A DNA stretch of 64,000 nucleotides from Thermococcus barophilus MP (GTDB taxonomy: Archaea > Methanobacteriota_B > Thermococci > Thermococcales > Thermococcaceae), in contig NC_014804.1 in NCBI RefSeq assembly GCF_000151105.2, positions 1,662,567 through 1,726,566 on the forward strand, read 5' to 3'. Within the stretch, counting starts at the first letter, position 1; each line of letters begins with the position of its first letter. Shown here piece after piece: positions 1 through 9,438 of this stretch. A model generated the notes under the pieces. It was not told the origin of the DNA. It was given only the letters and a program-made list of their open reading frames with translations, and ran no database searches. A program made the position numbers and the translations under genes.

Positions 1-542
1 GGACATCTGTACTCCTTCTCCTCCAGCTCTCCAAAAACTTCATCAAGCATAACCAAAATTTTCAGCTCATTTTCCCAATCTTCATGAACCATTCCCCAAT
101 AAGGAATTGATATTGGAACCTTGTCTTCTAAAATCAGGGCATTTATTCCAATACTCCTAATCTTTGGAGGTAGTTTTTGTGCAGGCTCAATTGAAACAAC
201 ATCTTGGTCATAAAATTCAATGTGCTGAGCTCGAATTGTTATACCAGAAGAGAGCCTTTTGTTCAGAGGATAAAGCTGAACAAATAGAGCACTCTCTGGC
301 TCAAAGTAAGCGGTTAAGCCGAGGTTTTTCTTCGTGAAAAAATAAACATAGGTTTCATCGTCAACATTTTCTCCAGCCAATGAGAATCCAAGCTTAGCCA
401 AAGCCCTTTTCAAGAAGAGAGGCTTAGGAAAAGAACCTCTAATCAAGAGATGCTCTCCTATCCAGCCGGCTAAAGGCATTGAGTATCCTATAAAATACTG
501 CCTCTGCACGCGAAGATAAGCAATGCTTGGAATTAGCTTCAT
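1..542 (-). CDS. Thermococcales hypothetical protein, 3' end outside window
   Basis: An open leftward frame starts with ATG at 542 (MKLIPSIAYLRVQRQYFIGY) and runs off the left edge after about 180 codons, so the C-terminus is missing. It is read without interruption and uses AGA/AGG and aromatic-rich codons like its neighbours. I do not recognise a family: no signal peptide, membrane helix or metal motif is visible. A TATA-like box (about 565-575, read leftward) in the 39-bp gap after the polD large-subunit gene suggests its own promoter. It is therefore probably not strictly part of the polD operon. Confidence 0.6.
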   Translation of the reverse strand, partial: MKLIPSIAYLRVQRQYFIGYSMPLAGWIGEHLLIRGSFPKPLFLKRALAKLGFSLAGENVDDETYVYFFTKKNLGLTAYFEPESALFVQLYPLNKRLSSGITIRAQHIEFYDQDVVSIEPAQKLPPKIRSIGINALILEDKVPISIPYWGMVHEDWENELKILVMLDEVFGELEEKEYRC

Positions 543-581
543 AACAAAGATAAAAGGGTGTTAAACTTTATAGCACTTTCG

Positions 582-3500
582 CTAAGCTCCAAAGAACTCA
601 TCTAAGCTGACGACCTTCTTTTTCTTCTTGGGTTTATGCTTCTCGGACTTTTCGGGTTTATGAGCCTGCATTTTAGTAAGCTCTCTTTTCTCAACTTTTT
701 TGGGAGCTTCTACTTTCTTCTGGACTTTCCTCCCATTTCCATGGAACTCATCAAGATAACCATTCTTGGTAACAATTTTTCCAGTTCTCTCAGCAATCAT
801 TCTGTCGCAGATGTCATTCGTGTTCAATGCTAACAGAGTTCTCTGGGTTTCAGGGAAGACATTTGCAAATAGACTCTTAATGTCCTTTTCCGTTAAGCAT
901 ATCCTTTGCCGCGTGTATGTAAGGACATCGTAATTAGTAACTAACAATTTTGCTGTGGGAAGGTACTTTTCAATTGCCCCCTTGCTGACCGTCAGTACTA
1001 TCTTTCCACCACATTTTGGACACTTCCCGCTTAATGGAGGTCTCCTATATTTGGTGTTACACTTAACACATCTAAACTCCTGCCTTGTGAAGCTCCTTAA
1101 GTTGCCTCTCAAATCTGGAATTAGATGAGAGTTAATTATCGTCTCAGCCACATGATGCTCGTTAACTGCTCTGATTTTTTCAGCTAAAGCCAACTGCTGC
1201 CTAACTTTTTCCTCCATATCACCCAGCTGCTTGTATTTGCTCAGCTTTGGTCCAAGAGCAATGTCATCGGTGTCATGGGTGAACTTTAACCCTTCATACA
1301 TCTCCGGCTTTCCTAATCTGTCTTCAACCCTTTCAACAACTCCAACAAGTTCTTTCGGAGATTTAAGTTCATACGTTGCTTCATAGAATTCAAGCGGATA
1401 ATAACGGGCAATGTCCATATTGTGGACTTCGCTGTCAACTTCTCTTGGATCAAGCCTCGTAGTTACGACGAGAGGAGCATCCATTTTGCCTCCACGTTTT
1501 TCTGGCAAATAAAAGCGAGAGAAGTTCAATAGTGCATCAAGTAGAAGCATGACAGCGTCCTCATCTCCGTCACAATTTGAAGTAGTAATATTATCACTAA
1601 CAATGACCGTATGATACTTGGCTACGCTCAATGAATACACCCACTCTTCAGGGGGTTTAACGTACTCCACACGGCGGACTCTAACAAGAATGCCCATCTC
1701 ATTAGCCCTACGATATGGTTGGAACTTGTGATTCGTCCATGCATTAACCACAGAATTCTTACGCTCACTAATGAAGTCAATCTCCTCAAAGAATCTCTTT
1801 GCTTGAATTCCATAATAATCGAGTCTGTAAACAGTGGAAACAGGGACCCTTCTGCCTCTGTGCTCATGGTATCTTTGGACGATATTGCCTGGTCGGGAGT
1901 TTGCGTTTTTGTCAACCCCCCAACTTGCGTAGAGATTGAATTTTGCTATCATCAAGGTGTCTATATCCTCAAGGAGAGGCTTGTTGACGCTATAAACAAC
2001 AATCATAGGTCTGCTTTTGATCGCAGTGCCATCACCTTCAAAGTAAGCTTGAAGCAAGTGCCTAACCTTCTCCTTTGGAAGCTTGAAGACAAATGCCGGG
2101 ACCCTTTTATCCTTAGCTCCTTTTCCAATCTTTAGAACTCTGGTGAAAAGCAGATAGATAACCCTTGAGCCAACAGTTATTTTCTCCCCACGCTCGTAGA
2201 TTCCAAAGCCATCTCCGAAGGCTTTCCTAAGGGCACGTTTAATGTCCTCTCTAACCTCTTCATCTCCGTTTGAGAAGCTTATCTGATAGACACTGTCACT
2301 CTCTCTTGCGTAACCTTCTGCTAAATAGTAGCCTATAAGCCTAAGGAGAGGCCCTATTGGAACGAAGCGCCTGATTTTTACGTGATCGGGCTTAAAGCCA
2401 ATGTAACAGTCAGGCACATCCTTAATCGAGAGACCCTTTTCTTTCAAAACCTCAAGGAGAACTGCCAAGGGTATGGAATTTCTCCTTATGTAGTCAGGAT
2501 TAACTTCAGCACCGATTTTCATTAGCCATTCAGCTATTCCGCGAACCATTATCCGCTCACGAAGCTCCTTAAACTCGTCTTTTGAGAATTCCTCGAGCAA
2601 ATCTATGCTGTCAATATCCTCTTCTGGAAACTCAATCTTAGGCACAAGAATTAAGTCACCTTCCTTTACTTCAAAAGCTCTCTTCTTAATAAACCTCCCA
2701 TTTTCGTAGACAAGCACTGGATGATCAACCGTCGTTTCAAAACTCCTGCCCAGCTCAAGTTCAAATCTTATGAGGTGATCAGTCGAAGGCAGTTTAATCA
2801 CATCTTCAATGTCAGTTAAAACTACTTTTCCACTCTCTTCGTCAAAGGAATAAACTTTGATATCTACTTTTGGCTTCTTTCTTACATATGCCATGTTTTC
2901 ATAGCTTTCTTCTTCAAATAGCTCATACAGCTCTCTGAGCGTTATTCTCTGAGGCATGCCGTTGAGCTGAACAAGTATTCTGGTATCACCAGGGAAGCAG
3001 TTCCTCCTCTTTGCAGCATGATAATACGGATGGGCATAGCCCACAAGAGCATCAACAAACCCTATAATCCTTCCAATGATTCCAGCGGATGTGTGCGGAG
3101 CTAAGCCTATGACAAGATGGCCAATCAAATCTTCCATCTTCTCGACATTGTAGAACCTTGGCAATCCATAGAATCTCTCAAGCAAATCGTCTATGAACTT
3201 TGCAACCCTCACAAGATACTTTCCAGCCTCTTTAGAAAGGATAACATCCTGAACTTTGAGCTCAACTATTTGGTCCTCACTCACCAAGGGCTTTCCTTCA
3301 AAGTCATGAGTATATCCGAGCTCTCTTAACTTCTCAACGCTGACTCCAATCTCTCTCGGCTTGAAGTGAGTTATCGGAGCATCTGTTGCATCAAAACGAA
3401 TCGTGCCATCCTTGAACACATAAACGTCATTCTTAGCCCTTAAAATTCCCTTCTCCAGGGGCTCTGGCACCTTATGTGCTGAGGTCATACCCATGACGCC

Positions 3501-5852
3501 CTTAAGCTTATCAAGAGTATTCACTCTCACATTCTGCATTGCCTGTTTTACAAGATGAGACGGATTTATGGTCTTTTTGACATAAGCCCTCATCTCAATG
3601 CCGCACTTTGGACAGATCGTTTCCTCGGTTGAGCTATAGTTACATTTTGGACATCTGTACAGCAGTTTAGCCTCAGCTCCACACACTGGACAGGTTGGGA
3701 AAATATCAATATGACTGCAGTTGGTGCACTTGAACTGAGCAATCTCAACTTCGGCTAATTTTCCTTCCTGTGCCGCCTTGTAGATGTCTCTTGAGCTACC
3801 CCCAGCCAAACCAATCGGGAAGAGGACGTGAACCGGTGGCTTCATCTTTCTCTCTTTAGCCTTTTCAGGTCTTCCCATTCTCGCACCAATCCAGCTTATC
3901 CCCCTGTCCCTGAGCTTTACTTCACTGACCTCATTGACTATGTCTATGGTAGTGTGGAATTCCTTCGGCTCAAATTTCTTCTCCAAGTTAGCCAATGGAG
4001 TAAGCAGAGCAGCACTCCAAGGATACTCAATGATTACGCTTTTATCTTCAACTCTGTGGGGCAGGCCGAGCAGTTCAAGGTAGCGCTTTCCTTTCCTTCC
4101 AAGCACTTCAAGATTTATTACAATCTTCTTGGCATATTTTGTTCCAAGGTACTTATCCCACTCAATCTCAGCATTGACAAGAAGGCTTTGAAGTTCAGCA
4201 ACTTCTTCTGGCTTGAGGGTGTTCCAGTAGAGAGTGTAGTATGGATGGAGAGGAATGTCAAGAACCTTTGAGAGGTGTATTGCCTCCTCAACTTTAGGTC
4301 TAATTTTCAGAGGGTCTTTCAGAAGCTCTGCCAAGAATTCTGGTTTTAAATCGAGATAATCAGCGGCTTCTTCAACTGCCTCTTCATCATTTTCAGCAAA
4401 GGGCTTGAGGGGAACTTCATATATATCTTCAACTGCTTTCACAAACTCCTGAATCCACCATTCTTCAACATAATTAGCTGGAAGTAAAGTTTGATTGTTC
4501 TCTACAAAATCTCCAAAGGCTATAATTGCATCGCCCAAGTAGAGTATTTCCTCGACTTGATCCCTAATCTTTAAAGCAAGATAGTAATCATCAACCCTAA
4601 TGACGGAGCCATCCTTGAGCTTAACGATTGGACCTTCGGCTGTTGTAGCAGGGGTAACGATACAGCCCTTTCCCGGCCTCTCAGTCTTCATCTGTGTACC
4701 CACAGCCAAGAATTCATCAACAAGAATCATGACGGCAGGATTTATGCTCCAGGTTGCAAATCCGCTCACCCTCGAACGACCATATCTTAAACGGAAGCCA
4801 CCATTCTCTGATGGTTCTGCAAATAGCGGTCTTCCACCAATAATTTCCTTTGTGTATTTGTTGTTTGGAGCAATGTTAGCTCTGAACCTTTCATAAAGTT
4901 CATAGTAAAAGCCTTTTTTGACCTTTACAGAGGTTTGTACCTCAGCCTTTTCCCCCTTTGATTTTTCAGCTTTCTCTTCTGTCCCTTCCTCTGTTTTGCC
5001 CTTCTCCTTTGCCTCAACAAATTCCTTGAGCCAGCCCCAGCCTTCAATGCCCATTTTATCAATGTATTTAACCAGCTTCTTCGCCTTCTGAAGAACACCT
5101 TCTGCCAAAACGAGAATCGCTCCACCTCTGAGCTGGTTTGTCTCAACTCCCGGAACGTCTCTATGAGAAACCTCAACGTCATCAGTCGCTTCACCGGTTA
5201 TCTCAACCGGAATATTCTGCATAGCCAATCTTACCTCATCTGCCGAAGGGTGATATTGCAAACGGGTAACGGCTCTGTGATACAAATCAACTTCTTCAAC
5301 CATTCTCTCTATGTGCTTCTCTGTGGGTTTAAACTTATCCAATCCAAGTTTTTTCCTAACGTAATCACCAACGAGAACACTTAACGCCTGAGCAGTTCCA
5401 CCAGAACTTCTGATTGGCCCAGCGTAATAGAGGGCCAAATACTCCGTCCCATCTGGATTCTTCTTGATCTTAACCTGAGCTATACCTTCAATCGGAGCAG
5501 AAACTATACCTTCTGTCAGAATAGCCAGTGCAGTTCTAACAGCCTGCTCCGCCAGCTTTTCTTTGCTGTCAAACTTTCCGAATTTACCTTCAATGATCTC
5601 ATCAACAATTTTAAGGGCGGCAAGCTCTTTACCATACTCTCTCGCAAGCTCTCTAATCCTCTCGGCAACACCTTTTGGACCAACCAAGCTTTCTACTCTA
5701 CCTGCCATGTCCGTTGCTTGGGGAATTTCAACATCCCTGACGGGATCTTTTCCCTGGGCTCTCGCCTTCTTAGCTATCTCATAAGCCTTATCAATTTCTT
5801 TCTGCAACATTTCAAAATACGCTTTCATCTCTTCGCTGTAAAGCTCGCTCAT
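582..5852 (-). CDS. polC: DNA polymerase D large (catalytic) subunit DP2, intein-containing precursor
   Basis: This is the catalytic subunit of the archaeal replicative family-D polymerase. The 1756-residue precursor holds a 475-residue intein (residues 952-1426), leaving about 1281 residues, which is normal for DP2. After splicing the catalytic motif C-D-G-D-E-D follows R-R-N, with the acidic residues at mature positions 953 and 955; PolD structures place the metal-binding aspartates in this double-psi barrel motif. A Cys-rich zinc segment (CTNC to CPKC) lies at about 709-752 and another (CVKC...CPKC) near precursor residue 1600. A Lys-rich tail ends in VSLDEFFGA, a PCNA-interacting (PIP) box. 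The start overlaps the DP1 stop by ATGA, so the two subunits are translationally coupled. Confidence 0.97.
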   Translation of the reverse strand: MSELYSEEMKAYFEMLQKEIDKAYEIAKKARAQGKDPVRDVEIPQATDMAGRVESLVGPKGVAERIRELAREYGKELAALKIVDEIIEGKFGKFDSKEKLAEQAVRTALAILTEGIVSAPIEGIAQVKIKKNPDGTEYLALYYAGPIRSSGGTAQALSVLVGDYVRKKLGLDKFKPTEKHIERMVEEVDLYHRAVTRLQYHPSADEVRLAMQNIPVEITGEATDDVEVSHRDVPGVETNQLRGGAILVLAEGVLQKAKKLVKYIDKMGIEGWGWLKEFVEAKEKGKTEEGTEEKAEKSKGEKAEVQTSVKVKKGFYYELYERFRANIAPNNKYTKEIIGGRPLFAEPSENGGFRLRYGRSRVSGFATWSINPAVMILVDEFLAVGTQMKTERPGKGCIVTPATTAEGPIVKLKDGSVIRVDDYYLALKIRDQVEEILYLGDAIIAFGDFVENNQTLLPANYVEEWWIQEFVKAVEDIYEVPLKPFAENDEEAVEEAADYLDLKPEFLAELLKDPLKIRPKVEEAIHLSKVLDIPLHPYYTLYWNTLKPEEVAELQSLLVNAEIEWDKYLGTKYAKKIVINLEVLGRKGKRYLELLGLPHRVEDKSVIIEYPWSAALLTPLANLEKKFEPKEFHTTIDIVNEVSEVKLRDRGISWIGARMGRPEKAKERKMKPPVHVLFPIGLAGGSSRDIYKAAQEGKLAEVEIAQFKCTNCSHIDIFPTCPVCGAEAKLLYRCPKCNYSSTEETICPKCGIEMRAYVKKTINPSHLVKQAMQNVRVNTLDKLKGVMGMTSAHKVPEPLEKGILRAKNDVYVFKDGTIRFDATDAPITHFKPREIGVSVEKLRELGYTHDFEGKPLVSEDQIVELKVQDVILSKEAGKYLVRVAKFIDDLLERFYGLPRFYNVEKMEDLIGHLVIGLAPHTSAGIIGRIIGFVDALVGYAHPYYHAAKRRNCFPGDTRILVQLNGMPQRITLRELYELFEEESYENMAYVRKKPKVDIKVYSFDEESGKVVLTDIEDVIKLPSTDHLIRFELELGRSFETTVDHPVLVYENGRFIKKRAFEVKEGDLILVPKIEFPEEDIDSIDLLEEFSKDEFKELRERIMVRGIAEWLMKIGAEVNPDYIRRNSIPLAVLLEVLKEKGLSIKDVPDCYIGFKPDHVKIRRFVPIGPLLRLIGYYLAEGYARESDSVYQISFSNGDEEVREDIKRALRKAFGDGFGIYERGEKITVGSRVIYLLFTRVLKIGKGAKDKRVPAFVFKLPKEKVRHLLQAYFEGDGTAIKSRPMIVVYSVNKPLLEDIDTLMIAKFNLYASWGVDKNANSRPGNIVQRYHEHRGRRVPVSTVYRLDYYGIQAKRFFEEIDFISERKNSVVNAWTNHKFQPYRRANEMGILVRVRRVEYVKPPEEWVYSLSVAKYHTVIVSDNITTSNCDGDEDAVMLLLDALLNFSRFYLPEKRGGKMDAPLVVTTRLDPREVDSEVHNMDIARYYPLEFYEATYELKSPKELVGVVERVEDRLGKPEMYEGLKFTHDTDDIALGPKLSKYKQLGDMEEKVRQQLALAEKIRAVNEHHVAETIINSHLIPDLRGNLRSFTRQEFRCVKCNTKYRRPPLSGKCPKCGGKIVLTVSKGAIEKYLPTAKLLVTNYDVLTYTRQRICLTEKDIKSLFANVFPETQRTLLALNTNDICDRMIAERTGKIVTKNGYLDEFHGNGRKVQKKVEAPKKVEKRELTKMQAHKPEKSEKHKPKKKKKVVSLDEFFGA
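1575..2999 (-). other. Intein in PolD DP2 with LAGLIDADG homing endonuclease
   Basis: The intein starts at Cys952 of the precursor (CFPGDTRILVQ, block A) and ends at Asn1426 (NITTSN), followed by Cys+1 of the C-extein. It is 475 codons and in frame. Block B is visible as FETTVDHPVLVY. Two LAGLIDADG-type helices are present, LIGYYLAEGYA and LLQAYFEGDGT, so the homing endonuclease may be active. Block F is YSLSVAKYHTVIVSD. The penultimate residue is Ser instead of the common His. It lies immediately before the polymerase catalytic aspartates, so the unspliced enzyme should be inactive. PolD inteins at this site are known in Pyrococcus. Confidence 0.93.
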
Positions 5853-7882
5853 TCACACCACCTGCTGAAGTCAACAACTGTCTTTAACCTTGCAGTTTCA
5901 ATATCAATTATCGGAACCCTCGCTGGAGTTGGAACGATATTGACCATCTTCTGGAATTCAGTCTGGGCTTGCCAAGTGGCCGAGTTGATCAAAAATACAC
6001 CGCGATAAATCTGATAATCAAGAACATGAACATGCCCCATTTGTACCAAATCCGGGACTTCCTCAATGACAAGCAGATCTTCTGGATCTGGCGCAATTGG
6101 AACTTTTCCACCAAACGTAGGTGCGACGTGCCTGAGCTTTAGCAGTTCAATCATCGGCTCAACGGGATGGAGATGGCTCTTACCAGGAATGTAGCTCACA
6201 ACATCCTCAATACCCCTTCCATGGACGATTAAAAAGTCCCTGCCGTGGAGGTTGATAACGGCTGGATTGCTTATGATCACTGCATTTTTTAGCTCATAGA
6301 GGGGTTTTGCATATTCCCTGTAGAATTCAGGCTGGGGCAGAGCAGTTCTTGCAGCATCGTGATTGCCTGGACCAATGAACATGGTTATATGATCCGGAAC
6401 ATTTGCCAAGAGGTTTGCCAATGCTTCATACTGGTCAAATATATCGGGAATTGCAAGCTCATTGTACTGACCCGGATAGATACCGATACCATCAACAACA
6501 TCGCCAGCAATTATCATGTACTTTATTCTGCTCACAATTTCCTCCTCTTCTCTGCTTTCAACGTTGCCATTGAGCCATTCAAGGAACTTCATGAACGCTT
6601 TTTCACAGAATTTTGTACTTCCAACGTGGATGTCACTTATCAAAACAGCATAAACCTTTTCCTCAAGGGGAGGCTTTTCTCGCTTGTAGAGTGGAACATC
6701 AGGCAAATAAAGCTTGCTTGCAAATAGGATTCCGCGTTTTGAATAATATCCTCTAAAAGCGACGACGCTGTCTGGAAGGACTTCAAATGCTTTCTTGTAA
6801 TCTTCGTTATCACGCCCCAGGAAAACTTTAACAATGCCGGTCATGTCTTCAACTTCAAAGATAAATCCCTTTTTAGTTTCTCTCTTTGAATTGACAAGGC
6901 CAATGATCGTAACTTCCCCCTCAGGATTAATATAGCTAAGCTTTCCAATATCTATTACCCCACTAACCTCTGGATTTTCCCGCAGAATTCTTCTCAATTT
7001 TTTCAATCTACTTTTGAAATAGTTCTCATAAACCTTGACTACTACCTCTCCTTCTTTACCATTTGCATTCTTAGCTTTTGGAGGTTTTAGCTTAACATTT
7101 CTTACGTCGAATTTAATCTCATACTCCGCCTTTATCCTCTTTGCAACAAACTCAAAGCTTTCATTTGGCTCAACCTTAAAATCCTCATAAATCGAATATG
7201 CCCTCCTTTCTTCAGCTGGAATTTCCTCCTCTTCCAGTGGAACCAAGACTCCATAGTCCCCATAAACTGCCTTCATTTTGACACCATTTTCTTCATCACC
7301 GGCACCAGTGTACTCTTCAGGAGAAGGGGCTCCAGTGGAAATGAAACTCTCCCCCCCTTCAATTGTGGGTTCTTCTTCCACTATTTCCGTAGAAATGGTT
7401 TCAGAAACCATATTTTCCATGGGTTCTCCAGTGGAAATAGAGGTCCCTTTTTCTGATGGTAGTTCTTGGATATCATGAGCTATTTCAGTCTTATCAGATG
7501 CTTGGGGAGGAATTTCGACCATTTTGCCAAGTTTTGCCGTCTTTTCACCACCCACAGCACTCTGAATTGAGATTTCTTTTGAACCCTTAGAAATGCTAAT
7601 TTCCATTGGAACCCCAGGTATAGAGGACGGAGTTTCTGCTTTAGTTTCCACTGAAGCTTTCGGAATGTATTTTGCAAAATTTTCCAGCGGAGATAACAAC
7701 CCCTTAGATTCAAGAAACTCCTTGGCAAGCCTTTCGTCAATTACAAATGTATTTTTCGTTCGTGCAAATTTTATGAGCTCCGCCAAAGTAAAGTTCTTCC
7801 TATAATATTCCGAAAGAATAAAGTAAGCGGGTGGAGTGATGAGATAGCGATTAGAAAGCAGGTCCTTCACCAGCTCATTCAT
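5849..7882 (-). CDS. polB: DNA polymerase D small subunit DP1 (3'-5' exonuclease)
   Basis: This proofreading subunit of PolD has an Mre11-like phosphodiesterase domain. Metal-binding motifs are visible at about residue 417 (DIHVG), 460-470 (GDVVDG), 507 (GPGNHD), 553 (VHGRG) and 616 (GHVHV). An OB-type domain (about 290-400) precedes it. Residues about 85-235 are a low-complexity acidic Ser/Thr/Glu/Pro linker, which explains the length of 677 versus roughly 615-620 in Pyrococcus. I chose ATG at 7882, which overlaps the cdc6 TGA by one base and follows GAGGAGG; an in-frame TTG at 7885 is the alternative. The linker coding sequence contains three perfect ORB cores. Confidence 0.95.
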   Translation of the reverse strand: MNELVKDLLSNRYLITPPAYFILSEYYRKNFTLAELIKFARTKNTFVIDERLAKEFLESKGLLSPLENFAKYIPKASVETKAETPSSIPGVPMEISISKGSKEISIQSAVGGEKTAKLGKMVEIPPQASDKTEIAHDIQELPSEKGTSISTGEPMENMVSETISTEIVEEEPTIEGGESFISTGAPSPEEYTGAGDEENGVKMKAVYGDYGVLVPLEEEEIPAEERRAYSIYEDFKVEPNESFEFVAKRIKAEYEIKFDVRNVKLKPPKAKNANGKEGEVVVKVYENYFKSRLKKLRRILRENPEVSGVIDIGKLSYINPEGEVTIIGLVNSKRETKKGFIFEVEDMTGIVKVFLGRDNEDYKKAFEVLPDSVVAFRGYYSKRGILFASKLYLPDVPLYKREKPPLEEKVYAVLISDIHVGSTKFCEKAFMKFLEWLNGNVESREEEEIVSRIKYMIIAGDVVDGIGIYPGQYNELAIPDIFDQYEALANLLANVPDHITMFIGPGNHDAARTALPQPEFYREYAKPLYELKNAVIISNPAVINLHGRDFLIVHGRGIEDVVSYIPGKSHLHPVEPMIELLKLRHVAPTFGGKVPIAPDPEDLLVIEEVPDLVQMGHVHVLDYQIYRGVFLINSATWQAQTEFQKMVNIVPTPARVPIIDIETARLKTVVDFSRWCE
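7230..7441 (+). repeat. Three ORB-like boxes inside the DP1 gene
   Basis: Perfect copies of the origin-recognition-box core tccagtgga lie at 7233-7241, 7331-7339 and 7427-7435, about 97 bp apart and all in one orientation. The middle one extends to ccagtggaaatgaaactc plus a run of seven C. This 18-mer is identical to the reverse complement of the origin box at 10971-10990, and differs at one base from the box at 10588-10610. A degenerate fourth copy (tccagcgga, then ccccttag) is at 7683-7703. On the gene strand, two copies read S-T-G and one reads V-P-L-E, so it is the DNA word and not a peptide that repeats. Function as Orc1/Cdc6 sites is inference. Confidence 0.7.
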
Positions 7883-9147
7883 CAAAACAACCTCCTCTGC
7901 CGAGCAATGCTTACAGTGAGGAGAGGCTGAAGGGAATAATCAAAGCGATAGATGTTCTTAACTTTATATGGAGTGACGTTTAGTCTTATTTCTTTTGTCC
8001 GCCCATATCTCCCCTTGCTAACCACTTTAGCATTGATGATGCCCAACATGTCGAGCTCATTTATTAGATCACTGACCCTTCTCTGGGTTAATGGCTCAAT
8101 ATCCATGTAATCACAGAGCTCTTTATACACAGCATAGACATCACCGGTGTTTGCTGGTAATTCACCATTTTCATCAAGAAGAACTATGGCATAAAGGAGA
8201 ATTTTTGAGTGTAGTGGGAGAGTCTTAATAACTTCCTCCATGGTATCCTGCTCAATCTTCTCCTGAGCCTTCCATACATGCTTTTCAGTAACTTTTGAAG
8301 CCCCTTCCCTCTCAGCAATTTCGCCACTCACTCTAAGCAAATCCAAAGCTCTCCTTGCATCTCCGTGTTCTCTTGCTGCTAAAGCTGCACAGAGAGGAAC
8401 AACGGCTTCATCAAGGACATCTGGATAAAATGCCTCTTGGGCTCTCTGCATCAATATATCCCTAAGCTGGTTTGCATCATATGGGGGAAAAACAACCTCC
8501 TCTTCGCTTAGACTCGAAAGAACCCTTGGATCAAGGTAGTCCTTAAATTTCAGATCATTTGAAATACCAACAATGCTGACTTTTGCATTTTTTAACTCAC
8601 TGTTTATTCTGGTCAGCGAATATAGAACGTCATCTCCACTTTTTTTGATGAGCTTATCAATCTCATCAAGAACTATTATAACAAATCTCTCCTTTGCATC
8701 GATAATTTGCTTTAGCTTTGCGTACACCTCATCTGTTGGCCATCCAACCAATGGAACCTCAAAACCACTTTCATGCTTGAAATGATTAACTATGTTTGCG
8801 AGAACTCGATACTGAGTATCGACAATCTCACAGTTGAGATATATAACATCAACAGGAACATTATACTTGCGAGATATTCTCTTTAGTTCTTCAGTTACAA
8901 ATTTTACGGTAACTGTTTTACCAGTGCCCGTTTTTCCATAGACAAAAACATTGGAGGGTGTTTCTCCTCTCAACACTGGAACCAGTATATGTGCCAATGC
9001 CTCTATCTGTTCCCTCCTGTGCGGCAATTCTTTTGGAGTATAGCTATGTCTAAGGACTTCTTTATTTTTGAAAATCTTTTTTGCATTCAAATATTTTTCA
9101 AAAATCGAATCAAGATATGTCTGTTCATTTTCCCTTCTTTTTTCCAT
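7882..9147 (-). CDS. cdc6: Cdc6/Orc1 replication initiator
   Basis: This AAA+ ATPase binds ORB sequences at the origin and loads MCM. Walker A (GKTGTGKT) is at about residue 67-75, Walker B (IVLDEIDK) near 155-160, sensor-1 (VGISND) follows, and a C-terminal winged helix spans about 330-421. The length of 421 is typical of Thermococcales Orc1/Cdc6. The ATG at 9147 is preceded by GGAGGG inside a short leader. It is the first gene of a leftward operon with DP1 and DP2 (stop/start overlaps at both junctions), linking initiator and replicative polymerase. The promoter carries an ORB, suggesting autoregulation. Confidence 0.96.
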   Translation of the reverse strand: MEKRRENEQTYLDSIFEKYLNAKKIFKNKEVLRHSYTPKELPHRREQIEALAHILVPVLRGETPSNVFVYGKTGTGKTVTVKFVTEELKRISRKYNVPVDVIYLNCEIVDTQYRVLANIVNHFKHESGFEVPLVGWPTDEVYAKLKQIIDAKERFVIIVLDEIDKLIKKSGDDVLYSLTRINSELKNAKVSIVGISNDLKFKDYLDPRVLSSLSEEEVVFPPYDANQLRDILMQRAQEAFYPDVLDEAVVPLCAALAAREHGDARRALDLLRVSGEIAEREGASKVTEKHVWKAQEKIEQDTMEEVIKTLPLHSKILLYAIVLLDENGELPANTGDVYAVYKELCDYMDIEPLTQRRVSDLINELDMLGIINAKVVSKGRYGRTKEIRLNVTPYKVKNIYRFDYSLQPLLTVSIARQRRLF

Positions 9148-9155
9148 TTCCCTGA

Positions 9156-9190
9156 CCCTCCAGTGGAAACATAGCCCCCATTTATAAAGG
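9156..9190 (-). promoter_or_regulatory. cdc6 promoter/leader overlapping an ORB
   Basis: Read leftward, a TATA box (CTTTATAAAT, 9180-9189) predicts transcription start near 9160. A perfect ORB core (tccagtgga, 9159-9167, followed by aaacatagcccc) covers that position and abuts the GGAGGG ribosome-binding site at 9156-9161. Cdc6 binding here would cover its own transcription start. TATA and ORB are seen directly; the start site and autoregulation are inferred. Confidence 0.6.
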
Positions 9191-9382
9191 CACTTCCCAT
9201 TTAATGCATTTATACATTACATTATGTTATATTATTGCTGATTTTTAGCTTATTCTGGAACATTTTATTCCCAGATGTGTTCTCATGAAAGCATTTTCCA
9301 GAGGAAACATAAGATGCAGAGGAAGCAATACGATAATATCTTTTGGGGGTATATATGCTTTATTGGGCAAGTTTTTGTAAAA

Positions 9383-9415
9383 GTTCATTAAGAGTCCACC
9401 AAAATATTAATGAAC
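9383..9415. repeat. Inverted repeat gttcattaa / ttaatgaac
   Basis: The 291-bp gap between cdc6 and the next gene contains this perfect 9-bp inverted repeat (arms 9383-9391 and 9407-9415, 15-base spacer). A degenerate ORB core (tccagagga, 9297-9305) also lies in the gap. The arm sequence shares TGAAC with the palindromes inside the origin. It could instead be a hairpin terminator for the leftward gene that ends at 9439, but there is no T-run. Confidence 0.45.
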
Positions 9416-9438
9416 AAGTAAATTAGAAAATGTAAAAT

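Noticed and set aside
1719-2135. 138-codon rightward open frame opposite the PolD intein
   Set aside because: Lies wholly antisense to a conserved intein, with no ribosome-binding site and no coding-like composition.
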